Notes under the pieces: generated by a model | The model's database searches: none | The model's input: only the letters and a program-made list of their open reading frames with translations | What the model was told of the DNA's origin: nothing | Origin: Diadema setosum | Taxonomy: Eukaryota; Echinodermata; Echinoidea; Diadematoida; Diadematidae | Direction of reading: 5' to 3' | DNA length: 64,000 nucleotides | Assembly (NCBI GenBank): GCA_033980235.1 | Contig: CM067062.1 | Location: 4,980,696-5,044,695, forward strand | Position numbers and translations under genes: made by a program | Part shown: in pieces, positions 12,364 to 23,738 of the stretch | Numbering within the stretch: position 1 is the stretch's first letter | Layout of the letters: each line of letters begins with the position of its first letter

Positions 12364-12452
12364 AAGAGAGAGAGAGAAAAAGAGGGAGGGAGATAGAGAT
12401 GGAGATAGAGAGAGGGAGAGAAAGATGGGGAGAGGGAGAAAGAGAAAACAAG
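12364..12452. repeat. (GA)-rich low-complexity tract
   Basis: Purine-rich GAGAGA with GGGAG and AGATAGAG interruptions. Confidence 0.85.
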
Positions 12453-12740
12453 CACACAAAGAGAGCGGCCGAAATCAGAGAGGGTCGATTCTTTTGATAC
12501 TCGGCATGCCCTTTGAGGGGTGAGTTGTCAGGAGCCCTTTTTTCGCTGTTCAAATGAGGGCGTAAATCTTGGCGGGATTTCATCGGGTGCAATCAGATAT
12601 AAACCATCGTCGTAAAAAAATGGGGGGGGGGGGTGGGAAAGCAAACTCGGTAGAGTTCATGGTACTGCTTCAACCACCAACCTCTGGCTGACAGTTGGTT
12701 ATGGACATCGTGTCAGGTTAAGGGAGCTGGGTATTCGTTT

Positions 12741-12825
12741 CTTTCTACTCTCTCTATCAGCCCTTCTATCTCCTCTCCTCCTCTCTCTCCTCTCTCTCTC
12801 CCTCTCACTCTCTCTCCCTCTCATT
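12741..12825. repeat. (CT)-rich low-complexity tract
   Basis: Pyrimidine tract with CTCTCT and CCTCTC variants, about 300 bp from the purine tract at 12364 and complementary to it in character. Confidence 0.8.
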
Positions 12826-14661
12826 TACGACATTCTCGTAATAGTCATGATAGCCCTTCCTTAACCACATGTAACGTTTACTCAGAACTGTCCTAACCTT
12901 TATTAATCACTACCGGTGGGGGATTCTGCGTTTGAAAGTGGGAAAAAAGTGTCTTACAAGTCGAACACAACAAAAACATTATTATCATTAGAATTTGAAT
13001 GTGAAAATGTCGTGTATATTGATGCATCTTTTTGAGTCATAGATGTTATTCGGATGTTCCTTAAAATGACAAGAGAACGTTCAAACAATGAGAACAGCGT
13101 ATTAGTAGGCATGACATTTTCCCCAATTCCTCCCATAAACAACAACAACAACAACACTTCGTTACAACGTTTTAGCTCTCTTTTATAATAATGGAAAATG
13201 TTAAGGTACTAAAATCATGCATACCATGCATCACCATGATCACCATTACTTGAAATAGAAAGTCAATCAGCGGTTTCAAATTGCCTCACAACAGATGTTA
13301 CTGTAATATATGACGTACTTGTAGCTAACTATGGCACTAGCTCATACGCCCTTTTATCAACAAAACAGACACACACTCCCGTAAATTAGATATGCCATTG
13401 AAGACTGTTCAAGGAGGGATCGAAATCGAAAATAATCTTCAAGTAGAGTATATCATATTCATGATATAATGATGAATGAAAATTCATCTCATTCAAAGCC
13501 GCAGGGCAGTGACGCAATAATGCACTCACGTCATGCTATATCTGCGTGAGATCAAACTGATAAGCCCTCTCGCATCGACCTACCTATTCGCGGTATTCCA
13601 TTGAACAAAGAAACGAGTTGGTTGCAGTGGACATGGATGGAAATACGGTCAAGTTTCATCGCTTCACACTAGATGCAAATTTGCAAAGGCAAGGGTATCT
13701 CACACAGAGAAGAGGAGAATGGAAATGGGTCGCAGTGTACGAGTCCCCCCCCCCCAGCGTTCATTGCCCCTTCCCCCCTTTTTTTTTAATATTTAACCTG
13801 TCTTCGACCACAATATCTCAAAATTAATCTAGAGTGGAGTGTTACCTAACATGTTCTATAACAGTTCAAGGGAAATGAGAACACGCCAGTTTCGCGCATC
13901 TGCGGTGCGAAAGTTTAATTTGGCGGTGCGTTGCGTCACCAACCTGCCTTTTTCGTTTTATTCCCTCTCTCTACCTCTTTTTCTCCCTACTCCCACCCCC
14001 TCTCCATCTCTCTCAAAGTGACCACGCTAAGGGTAAGGTGGAGAAGAATAAGGTAGCTTCGACACACGGATTGGCTGCATGGTTTGGAATGTCATAAACG
14101 CACTGCACCACGTAATTAAAATGCAACAGTCATGATTGTAAATGCGTTTTGCTCTTCTTCAATATTTGTTCGAGTTATCATTCTTCATTATGATATATAT
14201 ATATATATAAATATATATATATTGTGATGATCGTACATTTAACACCTCTTAATATAATTTTATTTTACAGATGTTTGCATGTGATAGTGCATAATGTGAT
14301 GAAAAGATCTTTTCTCCTAATGTATTTAGCAAAGCTTATGGAGCAAACAGATTCCGGTTCCTTCGACAATGAGTCTCTTCTCAACTTCTGATGAAGGGAA
14401 ATGCAATGATAAGAAACAAAGGGGGGGGGGATAAATAATAATGATAGAATGGTAAGAAAGACACCCCTTCGCTCCCTGCCCATGCTTTGCCGTGTTCTCA
14501 CGGTAAGTGTTACTCCTATCTATAGGCCCTGCAGTCGCTGAGCGGGCAATCTGCAGTGAAATTCTTTCCGTAATCTGGTATCAAAAGTACACGAACACCT
14601 TCGGCGGCGCCTCGCACATTGTCCTGGTCCAGGGAAGAATTTGTTGTTGGTGGCGGTGGTG

Positions 14662-14790
14662 ATGGTGTGTGTGTGTGTGTGTTTGTGAATGTGTGTGTGT
14701 GTGTGTATGTGTGTGTGTGTGTGCGTGTGTGTTTGTGTGCGTGTGTGTGAATGCGTGCGCTCGTGTGTTTGATTGTTTGTGTGTTTTTTC
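14662..14790. repeat. (GT)n microsatellite, interrupted
   Basis: GTGTGT with GTTTGTG, GTATGTG and GTGCGTG interruptions for about 130 bp. Cysteine/valine-rich open frames over it are artefacts. Confidence 0.9.
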
Positions 14791-15340
14791 CTCTCTCCGT
14801 TGTCTTCTCCCAAGGTTAGGGGAACCCGAAGTAAGGGGGGGGGGGGGGGGTCTGTGTGACCGTTGCTGAGAAGGAGAAGCATCATCTGGCTTTGCTAATA
14901 AATTCGTTTCTTTCTCTCCTTCCTTTCCCCCTCTTTCGAACTCCTACTCGAATTCCCCCACCCCCGCCCGCGGTCCATTCCAATGCTGTTCAGTCAAGGT
15001 CGATCGCGCCCTGAATTGCGTATAAATTGCCTTTCAAAAAAAAAGAAGAAACCACAATACACAGAAAAGAACAACAATAATAATAAAGAAAGAAAAAACA
15101 ATCACATGTACACACAATAGGCAAACCCGGATTCCAATGGTAGGGTTGGGGAGGGAAGGAAGGGAAACTGCACTTTTTTGTTTACCATCTCTGGTCACGT
15201 GACATGGGACTTAATTCCCTCACTTTCATGACTTTCATTGATACTTGACTCGTTCAATTGAAGCAGGAAAAATCGTCCTTCGCCCGTCATGGTATTCGAT
15301 GCCTGCTGCTCATTGCATTTTTTTTTTTCGTGGCAGTAAC

Positions 15341-15724
15341 TTAAAGGGATATGGATATGGTCTTTGTTGAGATGGGGGATTCAGATATTAACTTTGTGCA
15401 AGATTAGTAGAAACCACTCATGAAATATTAAAGAACATACAATTCTACTGGGAATTAAATGTTTATTCGATGAAAATCGGTTTTGAAATGCCTGATATAT
15501 ATATATATATAAATATTCATAATAAAAGGCGGGTCCTAACATTCATTAAGACCTCTTTGTTTTTGGTAATATCTCAGCCATTTCAAAACCAATTTCCATC
15601 AAATAAACTTTGAATTCCTCTGAGAACTGAGTTAAGATTAATTTGATTAAGAGATTTTTCATTATCTCATAAAGAAGTTGGAAACCTGAAGCCCCATCAC
15701 AACTAAACCTCTGCCATCCATTAA
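15341..15724. mobile_element. Palindromic MITE flanked by TTAA
   Basis: TTAA occurs at both ends (15341-15344, 15721-15724). The two halves are diverged inverted copies: TTTATTCGATGAAAATCGG at about 15463 pairs with TTTCCATCAAATAAAC at about 15592. The outer ends TTAAAGGGATATGG and CCATCCATTAA also correspond. A short (AT)n sits at the centre (about 15496). A TTAA target with AGG-starting ends suggests a Kolobok- or piggyBac-type source; the assignment is inference. Confidence 0.65.
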
Positions 15725-15818
15725 GATCACATTAAACCACCTCCTCACTACCTCTGCTCTTTTTAGCAGGACTTTCAACCTTTTGAATCCCAGGGCAATA
15801 CTCTTCCTTATTGCCAAT

Positions 15819-15990
15819 AAGCAAATAATCAACGTTGGTGAAGGCGATGGGACAAACTATCACTTCCGAGGCGATCTGGATGTAGCTATCTTTCCGAAGC
15901 GCAGCTGAGGAAAGATACCGTACACATTCAGATCGCCGAGGAAGTGATAGTTTGTCCCATTGCCTGAAACTAAAAGTTGATTATTTGCTT
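15819..15990. mobile_element. Foldback element, 172 bp
   Basis: The outer arms AAGCAAATAATCAAC (15819-15833) and GTTGATTATTTGCTT (15976-15990) are perfect complements. A 21-bp inner arm (15847-15867, ATGGGACAAACTATCACTTC then C) is perfectly complementary to 15940-15960. The pairing then continues with mismatches across the GGCGATCTGGATGT segment to the centre at about 15903. It is probably a small non-autonomous transposon. Confidence 0.7.
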
Positions 15991-16143
15991 TATATTCCCC
16001 ATCTAGGGTCCTATAATATTCCCATTTTATTCCACATCTGCAACCGTTTTAGCTGTCTTAGGGTATCCTCAGGGCTTAGGCTACGTAGTTTACTTTATGA
16101 CGTATGCGCGTAGATGACAAAACAACAAAATTTGCTCCTCGCC

Positions 16144-16310
16144 CCGCGCGTGGCACTGAAGTAAAAGTGCGTTGCACTCACAGATGTGTTGCACTGTGGT
16201 CTATCACTTGACCCAGGTCAAATGATAGACCACAGTGCAACCACCGAACTAAAACATAGTTAAAACTATGTTTTAGTTCGGTGAGTGCAACGCTCTTTCA
16301 TTTCGCGCGT
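16144..16310. mobile_element. Nested foldback element with two internal hairpins
   Basis: The outer stem pairs 16169-16181 (GCGTTGCACTCAC) with 16281-16293, and weaker pairing continues outward to GCGCG on both sides. Inside are two perfect 19-bp hairpins. In the first, 16188-16206 pairs with 16223-16241, and TTGACC/GGTCAA extends it to a 2-nt loop. In the second, 16243-16261 pairs with 16264-16282 around a 2-nt loop. The second hairpin and the outer stem share two bases. It lies about 320 bp from the receptor exon, inside the presumed intron. Confidence 0.75.
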
Positions 16311-16629
16311 ACTCAAAATTGTAAGTTATATCACGCGTTAGGACTGTGTGGACTAAGAGATCAGCGAAACAAAATGACTATCATCGTAGAGTGTAACGAA
16401 CTTTCCTTCTCAGGTGATGTGATGGGCAAAACTACGCTTTATCACGTGATCAGCTCTTGACCAATCCTATAGCAAGATTCTTAGTATGTGGAATATACTA
16501 TACAGTCTATGTTGCCACATTCATTTCCTATTCACATAGGTACGTGTGTGATAGTAAGAGAGATAAAAGAGGGAGCTCTGCAAGTCCTCATTAGTATTGC
16601 TATGAACGAAAGAGACTGACGAGTCTTAC

Positions 16630-16785
16630 CAGTTTTAATGGCGGAAAAGGGATCGGAGCGTGGTATCCGACCCCATCTCGGCTCTATCGTTGTGTCGGGG
16701 AGTATACTTTTATCGTTATTGATGTGTTCGAACGCCAGCTCGATGATTTCCAGATCTTTTTGAGTTGCATCTTCCAAGATAATTC
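16630..16785 (-). CDS. Internal exon of a kainate-type ionotropic glutamate receptor (amino-terminal domain start)
   Basis: This 156-bp exon encodes the start of the extracellular amino-terminal (LIVBP-like) domain of a ligand-gated glutamate receptor, which would sit in the neuronal plasma membrane. On the minus strand a pyrimidine-rich stretch ending TGCAG precedes it and a GTAAGA donor follows it. Both introns are phase 1 (two bases complete a codon, 51 codons follow, one base is left over). The translation begins IILEDATQKD, continues ELAFEHINNDKSILPDTT, and ends SDPFSAIKT. This matches the family pattern G-I-x-E, then AF...IN.(D/N)..(L/I)LP(N/D)T, then (D)(S/P)F.A.K. From memory, the boundaries fit exon 2 of vertebrate kainate receptor genes, where the intron also falls just before the ACDQL-type segment. 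Delta or other kainate-like invertebrate receptors are possible. The signal-peptide exon should lie above 16785 and the later exons below 16630, but I could not find either. The frame stays open past the acceptor, so the start shown by a simple ORF search is intronic. Confidence 0.75.
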
Positions 16786-16786
16786 C

Positions 16787-18664
16787 TGCATTCAGAGGAA
16801 AAGATAAAAAAAAGCACAAAAATAATGAATAGATGTAATCACATCATGTACGATACCGTGTTGGCAAACGTTGAGTGATGCAAATAGCTCCACACCACAA
16901 AATAGTTCCTGATTTGGAAAAGCAGAACGAACACATATGTTCGTTCTGCTTTATATATGATGATTACAATGGTATTTTTGATAAATTGAAAGTAAACAAA
17001 ATGATAATTATATGTGTAAGCCTACTGTGTTTTTACCAAAGTGAAAAAAGCACACATAAACAAACAGGAATGCACCCACTTAAAGACAACGGATGATAAA
17101 GTGTCTTGTACTTGAAGAAGTTGTTGTGTCATTTATTTTACTAGCGTTGTCCTTTTGTGCTATAATCCATTATGATCAGATTATTTTTTTAATTCGTTTA
17201 AGAAACGCAGTATGGAAGAACGATGCCAAGAAGTTAGACCAACATGGACGAGCGAATCACCAACTGTGAGGATATGCTCTGCATTATCTTTTAATTTTCT
17301 GTGATGCAGGTTTACACGGCCAGAAGGTCAACGGCATGGGCGTTTTTCATTTCCCGTTTTTTTCCTACCGACTCTCAAACTATCTCGTTCTGGGCACTAA
17401 ACCTTTTCTCCGTAGTTTCTTTCTCTCTGTCCTCCCTCTTTCCTTTTCTTTCTCTTCCTCTCTGCATCTCTCCCTTCTCCGTTTCCTTCCTCGCAGCTCT
17501 TATGTACCTTGATGTACATCGATATGTCACCTGACCGATTCCATTAATGTATTTGTAGCCGAAACTCGATGTTGACACACGTGTCGCTGCTATCGGTGCG
17601 TGATACATCATAGGAGCGTGCATGCAGCGACTCTTCCGAACTCGGTGCTTCTCTGTCTACTATGGATGCAGCCAAACGTTTTTAAGTCGTTAAAATCGCT
17701 ATTCTACCCTCTTTGGAGAGAGAGAAAAAATGGCTCCCTCACCCACGCGTAGAATTAATGCAATTGTCACTGTTGTTCCTGCTGTCGCGAAAACTTTAAA
17801 TTGGTGAAAGACAATTGGAATAGGAGAAGAAAGTAAGTATCTGAAAATGTTGCAGCCGAGAGATGAAAACTTCCCAAAGCTTTCGTACATTATGATGGTA
17901 GATCTGGCTCCCGTAAGCAAGAGATTGAATTGGTTTGGTCTGTTAATGTTTGCCTGTGTTAGAATGTATGCATATGTTTATGCACGAATACATGAATTCA
18001 ACATAACATGACATTTTCTACTGGCGTCTGAATGTATTTGTGCCTAAAAACAGACGATCGTCGATGTTTTACGATATACCGGAAGTCGGGCAGACACCCG
18101 GCAGCATCCCACCGAAAGGTGTACTCAGCCTTTCCCATGAAGATTAGAGTGCTGCCTCATCTTCATCACACATTTTTTTTTCTTCTGATACTGGTAAAAC
18201 GATTTAAGTACTTACAAACTAGTATAGACATGGCTGACGTCACTGAAAGTGCTGGTGTTTAACTGTAATGACCCCAACAAATTGGACAGACCAAACATGA
18301 TTGTGATAGCAGACACGGCTTTGTCTCAAAATCCCTCATCACTTTCTTCACGGCATACCACTAACTTTCCGCATTGAAGACTAAGCGATGCCCTGAAAAA
18401 AAAAGAAACCCCCTTCCTTTTCTGTGTTACTACATTTCATGCTTAAACTATATGTGTCACATGCTATAACCTATGTAGGTGAAGTCCTTTAGGATTCGGA
18501 GGGTTAATCGTGCGCCATCGCCTTTTTCTTTTCCAGTTTAAGAGTCAAAGCCCGTCGTAAAAAGTTACTTAAAGTCGTCTGCTCCATCGCCATCTGGTCA
18601 TATCAAGCAGACTCTCAGATGGGTGACGCCAAGGCCTACATGGACACTCCGGCAGGCAGAGAGA

Positions 18665-18710
<46 letters not shown>

Positions 18711-19061
18711 CTGAAGGCAGCGAAGCCTTGAACTCTGACAGAATACATGGAATATGGGACCTGATCCCACCCTAGCTATTGAATCACCCCGAAATTTTGG
18801 GGCAACTTTATGCCGAAAAGAGCAAAGAAGGCCAGAGAACGGTTTTTCGTTTTTAGTTCATTAGAAGGCCTTTTTTTTTTGGTGCCCAATCCGGGAGTAA
18901 AGCTAGTAAAAAAGTGAAACGTTTGTATGAAAAGATTTGCTGTTTTTCTGTGAAATAAGATAAATACAAAGAAAATGTGTAGTTGTTTTTTGTACTTCAA
19001 GCATTCATCTGACTGTCTTTCTCACTCCATTTCGGTAAAATTACTTTTAATGATAAGGATA

Positions 19062-19062
<1 letters not shown>
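16787..19062. other. Presumed intron or upstream region of the receptor gene
   Basis: A short hairpin GCAGAACGAACACATATGTT at 16922 pairs with CGTTCTGC at 16940. The CT-rich 17410-17480 and (GA)n 18659 are low complexity. No signal-peptide exon was recognised on the minus strand. Confidence 0.5.
18659..18712. repeat. (GA)n microsatellite
   Basis: Nearly perfect GA repeat of about 50 bp. Confidence 0.9.
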
Positions 19063-19096
<34 letters not shown>

Positions 19097-19135
19097 GTGT
19101 GTGTGTGTGTGTGTATGTGTGTTTTGTGTGTGTGC
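19063..19135. repeat. Compound (TA)n-(GT)n microsatellite
   Basis: TATATA to 19094, then GTGTGT with GTATGTG and GTTTTGTG interruptions. Confidence 0.9.
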
Positions 19136-19261
19136 GATTGCACTTGACGTTTGTGTGTTCTAGCATAGCATCAAACAGTATACCGGGAACTGGATGCCAC
19201 TTTATCCGTCCATTTGCTTCCCCGCAAAAAGTGAGATGCTACTCACGACGCCGTCCCTAAA

Positions 19262-19630
19262 GAAACGTCATGAATATCTTACATACACTATACGAAGTGC
19301 ACTTTCATAGCACATCCGCCATAAATCATACCTCGAATGGCTCTATGGATCCACGTCACCTTTCCACTTTTTTAACGTACTATGTGTGGTGTTCTAGCCA
19401 ATGCCGACGCCAACCGAGGCGCCACCACAGGACACAACTCACGAACAAGTGAAAAGAAAAACCGCGAAACTAGGTGCCGCTTTTACGGGCAACGCGACAG
19501 TCTCTTCACCACGGCTTGCCTACCAAATATCATGAATATCTTATACACACTGGGAAGCTTGCACTTTCATAACACTATCACAATAAATCATGTCAAGAAA
19601 GGCTCAACGGAGTCATATCACTTTCCGAAT
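19262..19630 (+). repeat. Diverged tandem duplication, ~270-bp period
   Basis: TCATGAATATCTTACATACA at about 19268 recurs as TCATGAATATCTTATACACA at about 19530. The similarity continues for about 100 bp through TGCACTTTCATA-CAC, ATAAATCAT, GGCTC-A-GGA-TCA and TCACTTTCC. Both copies read as MNIL.TL...HFH.T..INH on the plus strand, with stops soon after, so I treat the conservation as a shared repeat and not as a coding gene. Confidence 0.55.
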
Positions 19631-22033
19631 TACAGAACCAGAAGAAAGAGAGAAAGAAAGGGGGAGGGGTCGGAGAAAGGGGCTTGGTACAATGCACCGC
19701 AAACTATTGACTAACCAGCCGTCCCACCAGCGTGACGTCACCACAAACTCCCACACTCTTCACGTCTGATAAAATATCCGCCGGTCATTTCGTTGGCCTG
19801 TTCAGCTTAGGATTTTTACCCTCGCGCGTCGCCGTGAAATCGGATACGGGATGGTACTCGACGCGGCGTGACCTCCCGGGCCCTCTGCTGGCTTTAATGA
19901 TTTCAGGGACAGCCTCCTGTCCACCTTCGTTTCCTGACCGGATTTGTCAGTTTTTGTTTTTGTTTAACCTATGACATTACATCCGGGAAGCATTAGCAAA
20001 ACCAATGCGAAAATTCCTCTAGGGGTAAGCGTGCTTGGGGTAAGTATGCATGTATTCATAGCGATGGGCATCATGACAAGGCATTAACGAAAAAACAGAA
20101 ACGCTCCTCCGGGGAAGTAAGTGCCAAAGTTTTTGATTTTTTTTTTCTCGATAATTCGATGGTATGGAAAGTCATTAGGTTCTCACAGAACTGGAATTCG
20201 AGGATATAGGGCCTATATGTAGAGAAAGGATACAAAAGATCACATACATGTGAATCTATTCTGTGAAACGATAAGCTAATGAAATAAAAAAAAAAGGAGA
20301 AAAACGTGAATCGAGAAAAAAAGTGAAATTGTCGATTTTTATTACCCAAACAAAAAGAGTGAGAAAAGAAGAAGATGGTTAAACTCTCATGAACCAGGTA
20401 GACTTTTCTTCAAAGTCAGAACGTGCTAAGTGTACTATAACAAGCAAGACATTTGAAACTGAGTAAAAATCGTACATCCATACAAGAGAGTGGTCGCCTG
20501 AAGCGAAGTTATCAAATAGAGGTGAAGTAAATTAAATCAGGCCACGGATTTCTCCTTCTGTGGTTTCCGTTCTTTTCCCGGGTATGTCATCTATTACATA
20601 AATCACATGACATGTTGTCATGAAGCTACCTCGGTCTTTCCCCTCGACACACCGACCGCCCCCGCGGGGCCTGGAGGCATCGATTGTACCCCGTCCAACC
20701 TCTGGCCTTTATCCGCTGTGCATCAGGAGCCAACGCAGGGGGTCTCATCTGCTCCGGAGCACGATTCGGTGAAACTCTAGCCAGCTTTCGTCGGGGCCGC
20801 AACCGGTGGGTGTCAGGGAGGATTGTTTCTTGTATTTTAAACAAAATGTTTCCCCTTTCTACAGCAAAGCGCTGGCGTTTTGTTCGTCACGAAATTCCAC
20901 CATATAAGACCTATTATCTACTTGGATCGAACTGAAGATATACCAAGTTAACGTCTTGTGAGATAATTGTGTGTGAAAGAGAGTAGTGTGTATTATCCCT
21001 ATAACGATTCTACACGACCCCCTGCGGGGCCCAGATGTGATAACAGTAGTCCATGCGCCTGCTTTTATGACTAGGATGAAAGAAGGGAACTGGGCAGACG
21101 ACCGGAAGCTATTGGGTTTCAGAAAAGGAACGAAAACTATGTTTTGTAGACAAACCGCACTCACACAAGTGACATGAAAGATGATACCATCAAAGTTTAC
21201 AAGATTTCGCTCTTATTGTTCAAGCGATGATAATTTTTGTGTTGACACAATATCCTCTTCAGAGGAGAAAGCACTTGTCGTGTGATATAAGACGATGCCC
21301 AGAAGCGAAAAAAGTGGATTGTTTTCACTTCAATCAATAATACAACAACCAGGTAAATCAAGTTGTATTTGGAGAAGCTAATGTGATACGAGGTATATTG
21401 TTGACGATGCTAATTGTGATTGTCATGATAATAATGATGAAGGATTTATTTTCATTGCCAAATGATAGAGAAATAAATGTAAAGAATATAAAGTAGAGGG
21501 GTGGAAGGTTGAGGTTTGAATTTTAAAGAAATAGTCAAAGCGATTTTAATGTGAAATAAAAGATAAGGGCCCTAAAAGACGGATTTGGCTTGAACTGTGT
21601 CACGTCGTTATCCGTATGAAAATAAAACATCTGAAAATATATCCATACTATCTATTGAGAATAAACATCGGTTGTTTGGTTACAAAACATTAATAATGTT
21701 CCTGAGTGGTAATATTTTAGTTCTGCATCATGTTTGTAGCGAAAGTTTGAATTTAAGCGTCTTGTTTTTATCTTTTTTTAATTTATGAATCGTTATTTTT
21801 GAATCGTATACACAATGTTATAAATCATACACTCTTACTAGTCACGTTCACGTTCACTATAGTTCACGTGATAAAAGTTTTCGATATTAGTCTGTTAGTA
21901 CTTTCTTATTGAAGAGTTGATGTGTTCACTGTCTCAACACAATATCATTTGATAGTCTTGTACCCATTTTCCAAAGAAACTTGGTAAATCTTCGGAGGAC
22001 CTACTCAGAGAACAGATATTTCTTACGGTTACA
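19631..22033. other. Non-coding stretch
   Basis: The segment 20630-20830 is noticeably GC-richer and open on both strands for about 70 codons without a family match. The CCCGCGGGGCCTGG and CCCCTGCGGGGCCC motifs at 20659 and 21018 are similar to each other. Confidence 0.5.
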
Positions 22034-22430
22034 GCTCGTTATTCCGTAGGTTCGTTATTCCGAAGGTTCTTTGCTCCGAAGGGTCGTTATTCCGAAGGTT
22101 CGTTATACCGAAGATTCGTTATTCCGAAGGTTCGTTAATCCGAAAATGAAACAAAGCTCGTTGTTCCGGAGGTTTGTTACGGACCCTATATCACTTCGGA
22201 TCAACGAGCCTTCGGATTAACGAACCCTACTTCATTTTCGGATTAACGAACCTTCGGAATAGCGAACCTTCGGAGTAGGGCCTAACGCCACAAATGTTCG
22301 GATTAACGAACCCTTTTTCATTTTCGGATTAACGAACCTCTAGGTATAGGGAATTTGTGTGTTTCGGATTAACGAACCTTCGAAATAACGAACCTTCGGA
22401 ATAACGAACCTTCGGAATAATGAACAGCAC
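22034..22430. repeat. Foldback array of the GGTTCGTTATTCCGAA phrase
   Basis: The left part repeats variants of GGTTCGTTATTCCGAA (16 bp) in one orientation. From about 22190 the phrase appears inverted, as TTCGGAATAACGAACC and TTCGGATTAACGAACC, to about 22430. ATGAAACAAAGC and TTCATTTTCGGATTAACGAA are punctuating segments. The outer edges ACAGCTCGTTATTCCG and CGGAATAATGAACAGC are complementary, so the whole block can fold back on itself. I recall similar arrays in sea urchin genomes. Confidence 0.8.
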
Positions 22431-23411
22431 CCATTTCTTACACCAAAAACAGCTATAAGGTAACAAGCAAGTGTACTTTTTTTTAGGGGGGGGGGGAGGG
22501 GTGAATTAATCATTGTTGAACAGACAGAAAATGGCAGTTACGCTGTATATACCACATTGCAATGCACACTGCTAGTATTGAGCTCCTTGCTGCATAGGTT
22601 TCCAAACGTTCTCTTGGCAGTAACAAGTGTAGAATGTCACGTGGCGGGAAATCTGATTTGAAGGAACATGCCGTGGATCATGCGATACGTATCGCATTTA
22701 AAATCAGTCATGCAAATTCAAATCCACCGCGTGCGCATAAACCGCCCGAGTGCACGGCCAGGTTAAAGCATCGCCAATGGAGCGCGCGGGAAGAAATCTC
22801 TTCAAGCGCACTCACACGAAAGTAGGACGCGGTAGTTCGAGCGTGAGATTCCTGCGTTCTGTGACGAACAGCGAACTCCATAATCCGGGCGTTGAACGGC
22901 CGACCGCGCAATAACCAGGACTGCCGTTTTTGAGCGGAAAACAAAACATTCCTAACTCTGTGAACCTCTCGTAATCTAAGGGTGAGGGGGAATATTTTCA
23001 GAAAAGTGCTTGGATAGACTAACCTTGAGGAAGAATTACTTCATATTTATAAAAAAGAAATTGTGACATTGCAAAGCTATCGATGTGAAAGAACTTTTAT
23101 AGATTACCAAAATACATGTGAACGTACCAAACCTTTATGGATGTGTACACGGCAATTATTCATAGTCATGCAGCGTATTGGATAAGTTTATGCAATATAC
23201 GCTCCATGACCCTTATGGGTCATCTACGTTTTTTAAAGAAGAAAAAATCATGAAGAATAAGCATTTTTTCACTCATTTGATTATAGGACGCGTTAGTAAG
23301 TTTCACTTAAAACATAAATACCGTCTTTCTGTTTTTTTTTTAATAAACATCAAAATTTGACTCATCTAATCGATTCATTAAAAACTGTTCTTGGTTTGGA
23401 GTGTTTCATAT

Positions 23412-23459
23412 AGATAAAGCAAAACAGTGTGTCAAAAAGATAAAGCAAAACAGTGTGTC
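23412..23459 (+). repeat. 22-bp direct duplication
   Basis: AGATAAAGCAAAACAGTGTG-TC is present twice without mismatch, at 23412-23433 and 23438-23459, separated by four A bases. Confidence 0.85.
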
Positions 23460-23583
23460 CGGTCCTCCACATCCGTCCATGACAACCATTGATGACGTTT
23501 ATTTCATTTCGTGATAAACACAAACAGCAACAACAGCGACAAAAATAGCGTTCCACACAGACAAGGAACGTTGGTTGATTTGT

Positions 23584-23633
23584 CAATTTCCCCTTCACAC
23601 AATGGACTCGTGCCTAGTGATTTATTAAAGGCA
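23584..23633 (+). repeat. Short interspersed repeat, copy 1
   Basis: CAATTTCCCCTTCACACAAT-GG, then GTGATTTATTAAAGGC. A second copy lies at 26751-26798 (CAATTTCCCGTTCACACAGT, then GATTTAAAGGGGC). The family and full extent are unknown. Confidence 0.5.
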
Positions 23634-23705
23634 CCTTATAAGGACTCTGTCGTTGATATTCCGCAATGCACAACAAGCGGGTTGTGTTTATGCGTGTGCC
23701 TCCCG

Positions 23706-23738
<33 letters not shown>

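Larger units (their letters stand above)
10061..15340. other. Non-coding stretch with simple repeats
   Basis: Upstream remnants of the LINE may reach about 10250. After that there are only A/T, G and GA/CT tracts. A plus-strand patch at 13618-13750 reads VAVDMDGNTVKFHRF and GEWKWVAVYES, but no acceptor with a pyrimidine tract precedes it. If the receptor gene runs minus, its downstream exons should be here or beyond; none was identified. Confidence 0.5.

Noticed and set aside
13618..13750. Plus-strand VAVDMDGNTVKFHRF segment
   Set aside because: No pyrimidine-rich acceptor or clear donor; opposite strand to the receptor exon; no family match.
14525..14650. Minus-strand segment reading VLLIPDYGKNFTADCPLSDC, 2 kb downstream of the receptor exon
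   Set aside because: Would be in the right place for the next receptor exon but does not resemble that part of the family, and no convincing splice sites border it.
20626..20844. GC-rich bidirectionally open segment
   Set aside because: Both frames look basic and proline/arginine-rich without motif. High GC lowers stop frequency, so openness is uninformative.
22034..22430. Considered as a CRISPR-like array
   Set aside because: There are no unique spacers of constant length; the phrases abut, vary and invert midway, and the genome is eukaryotic.
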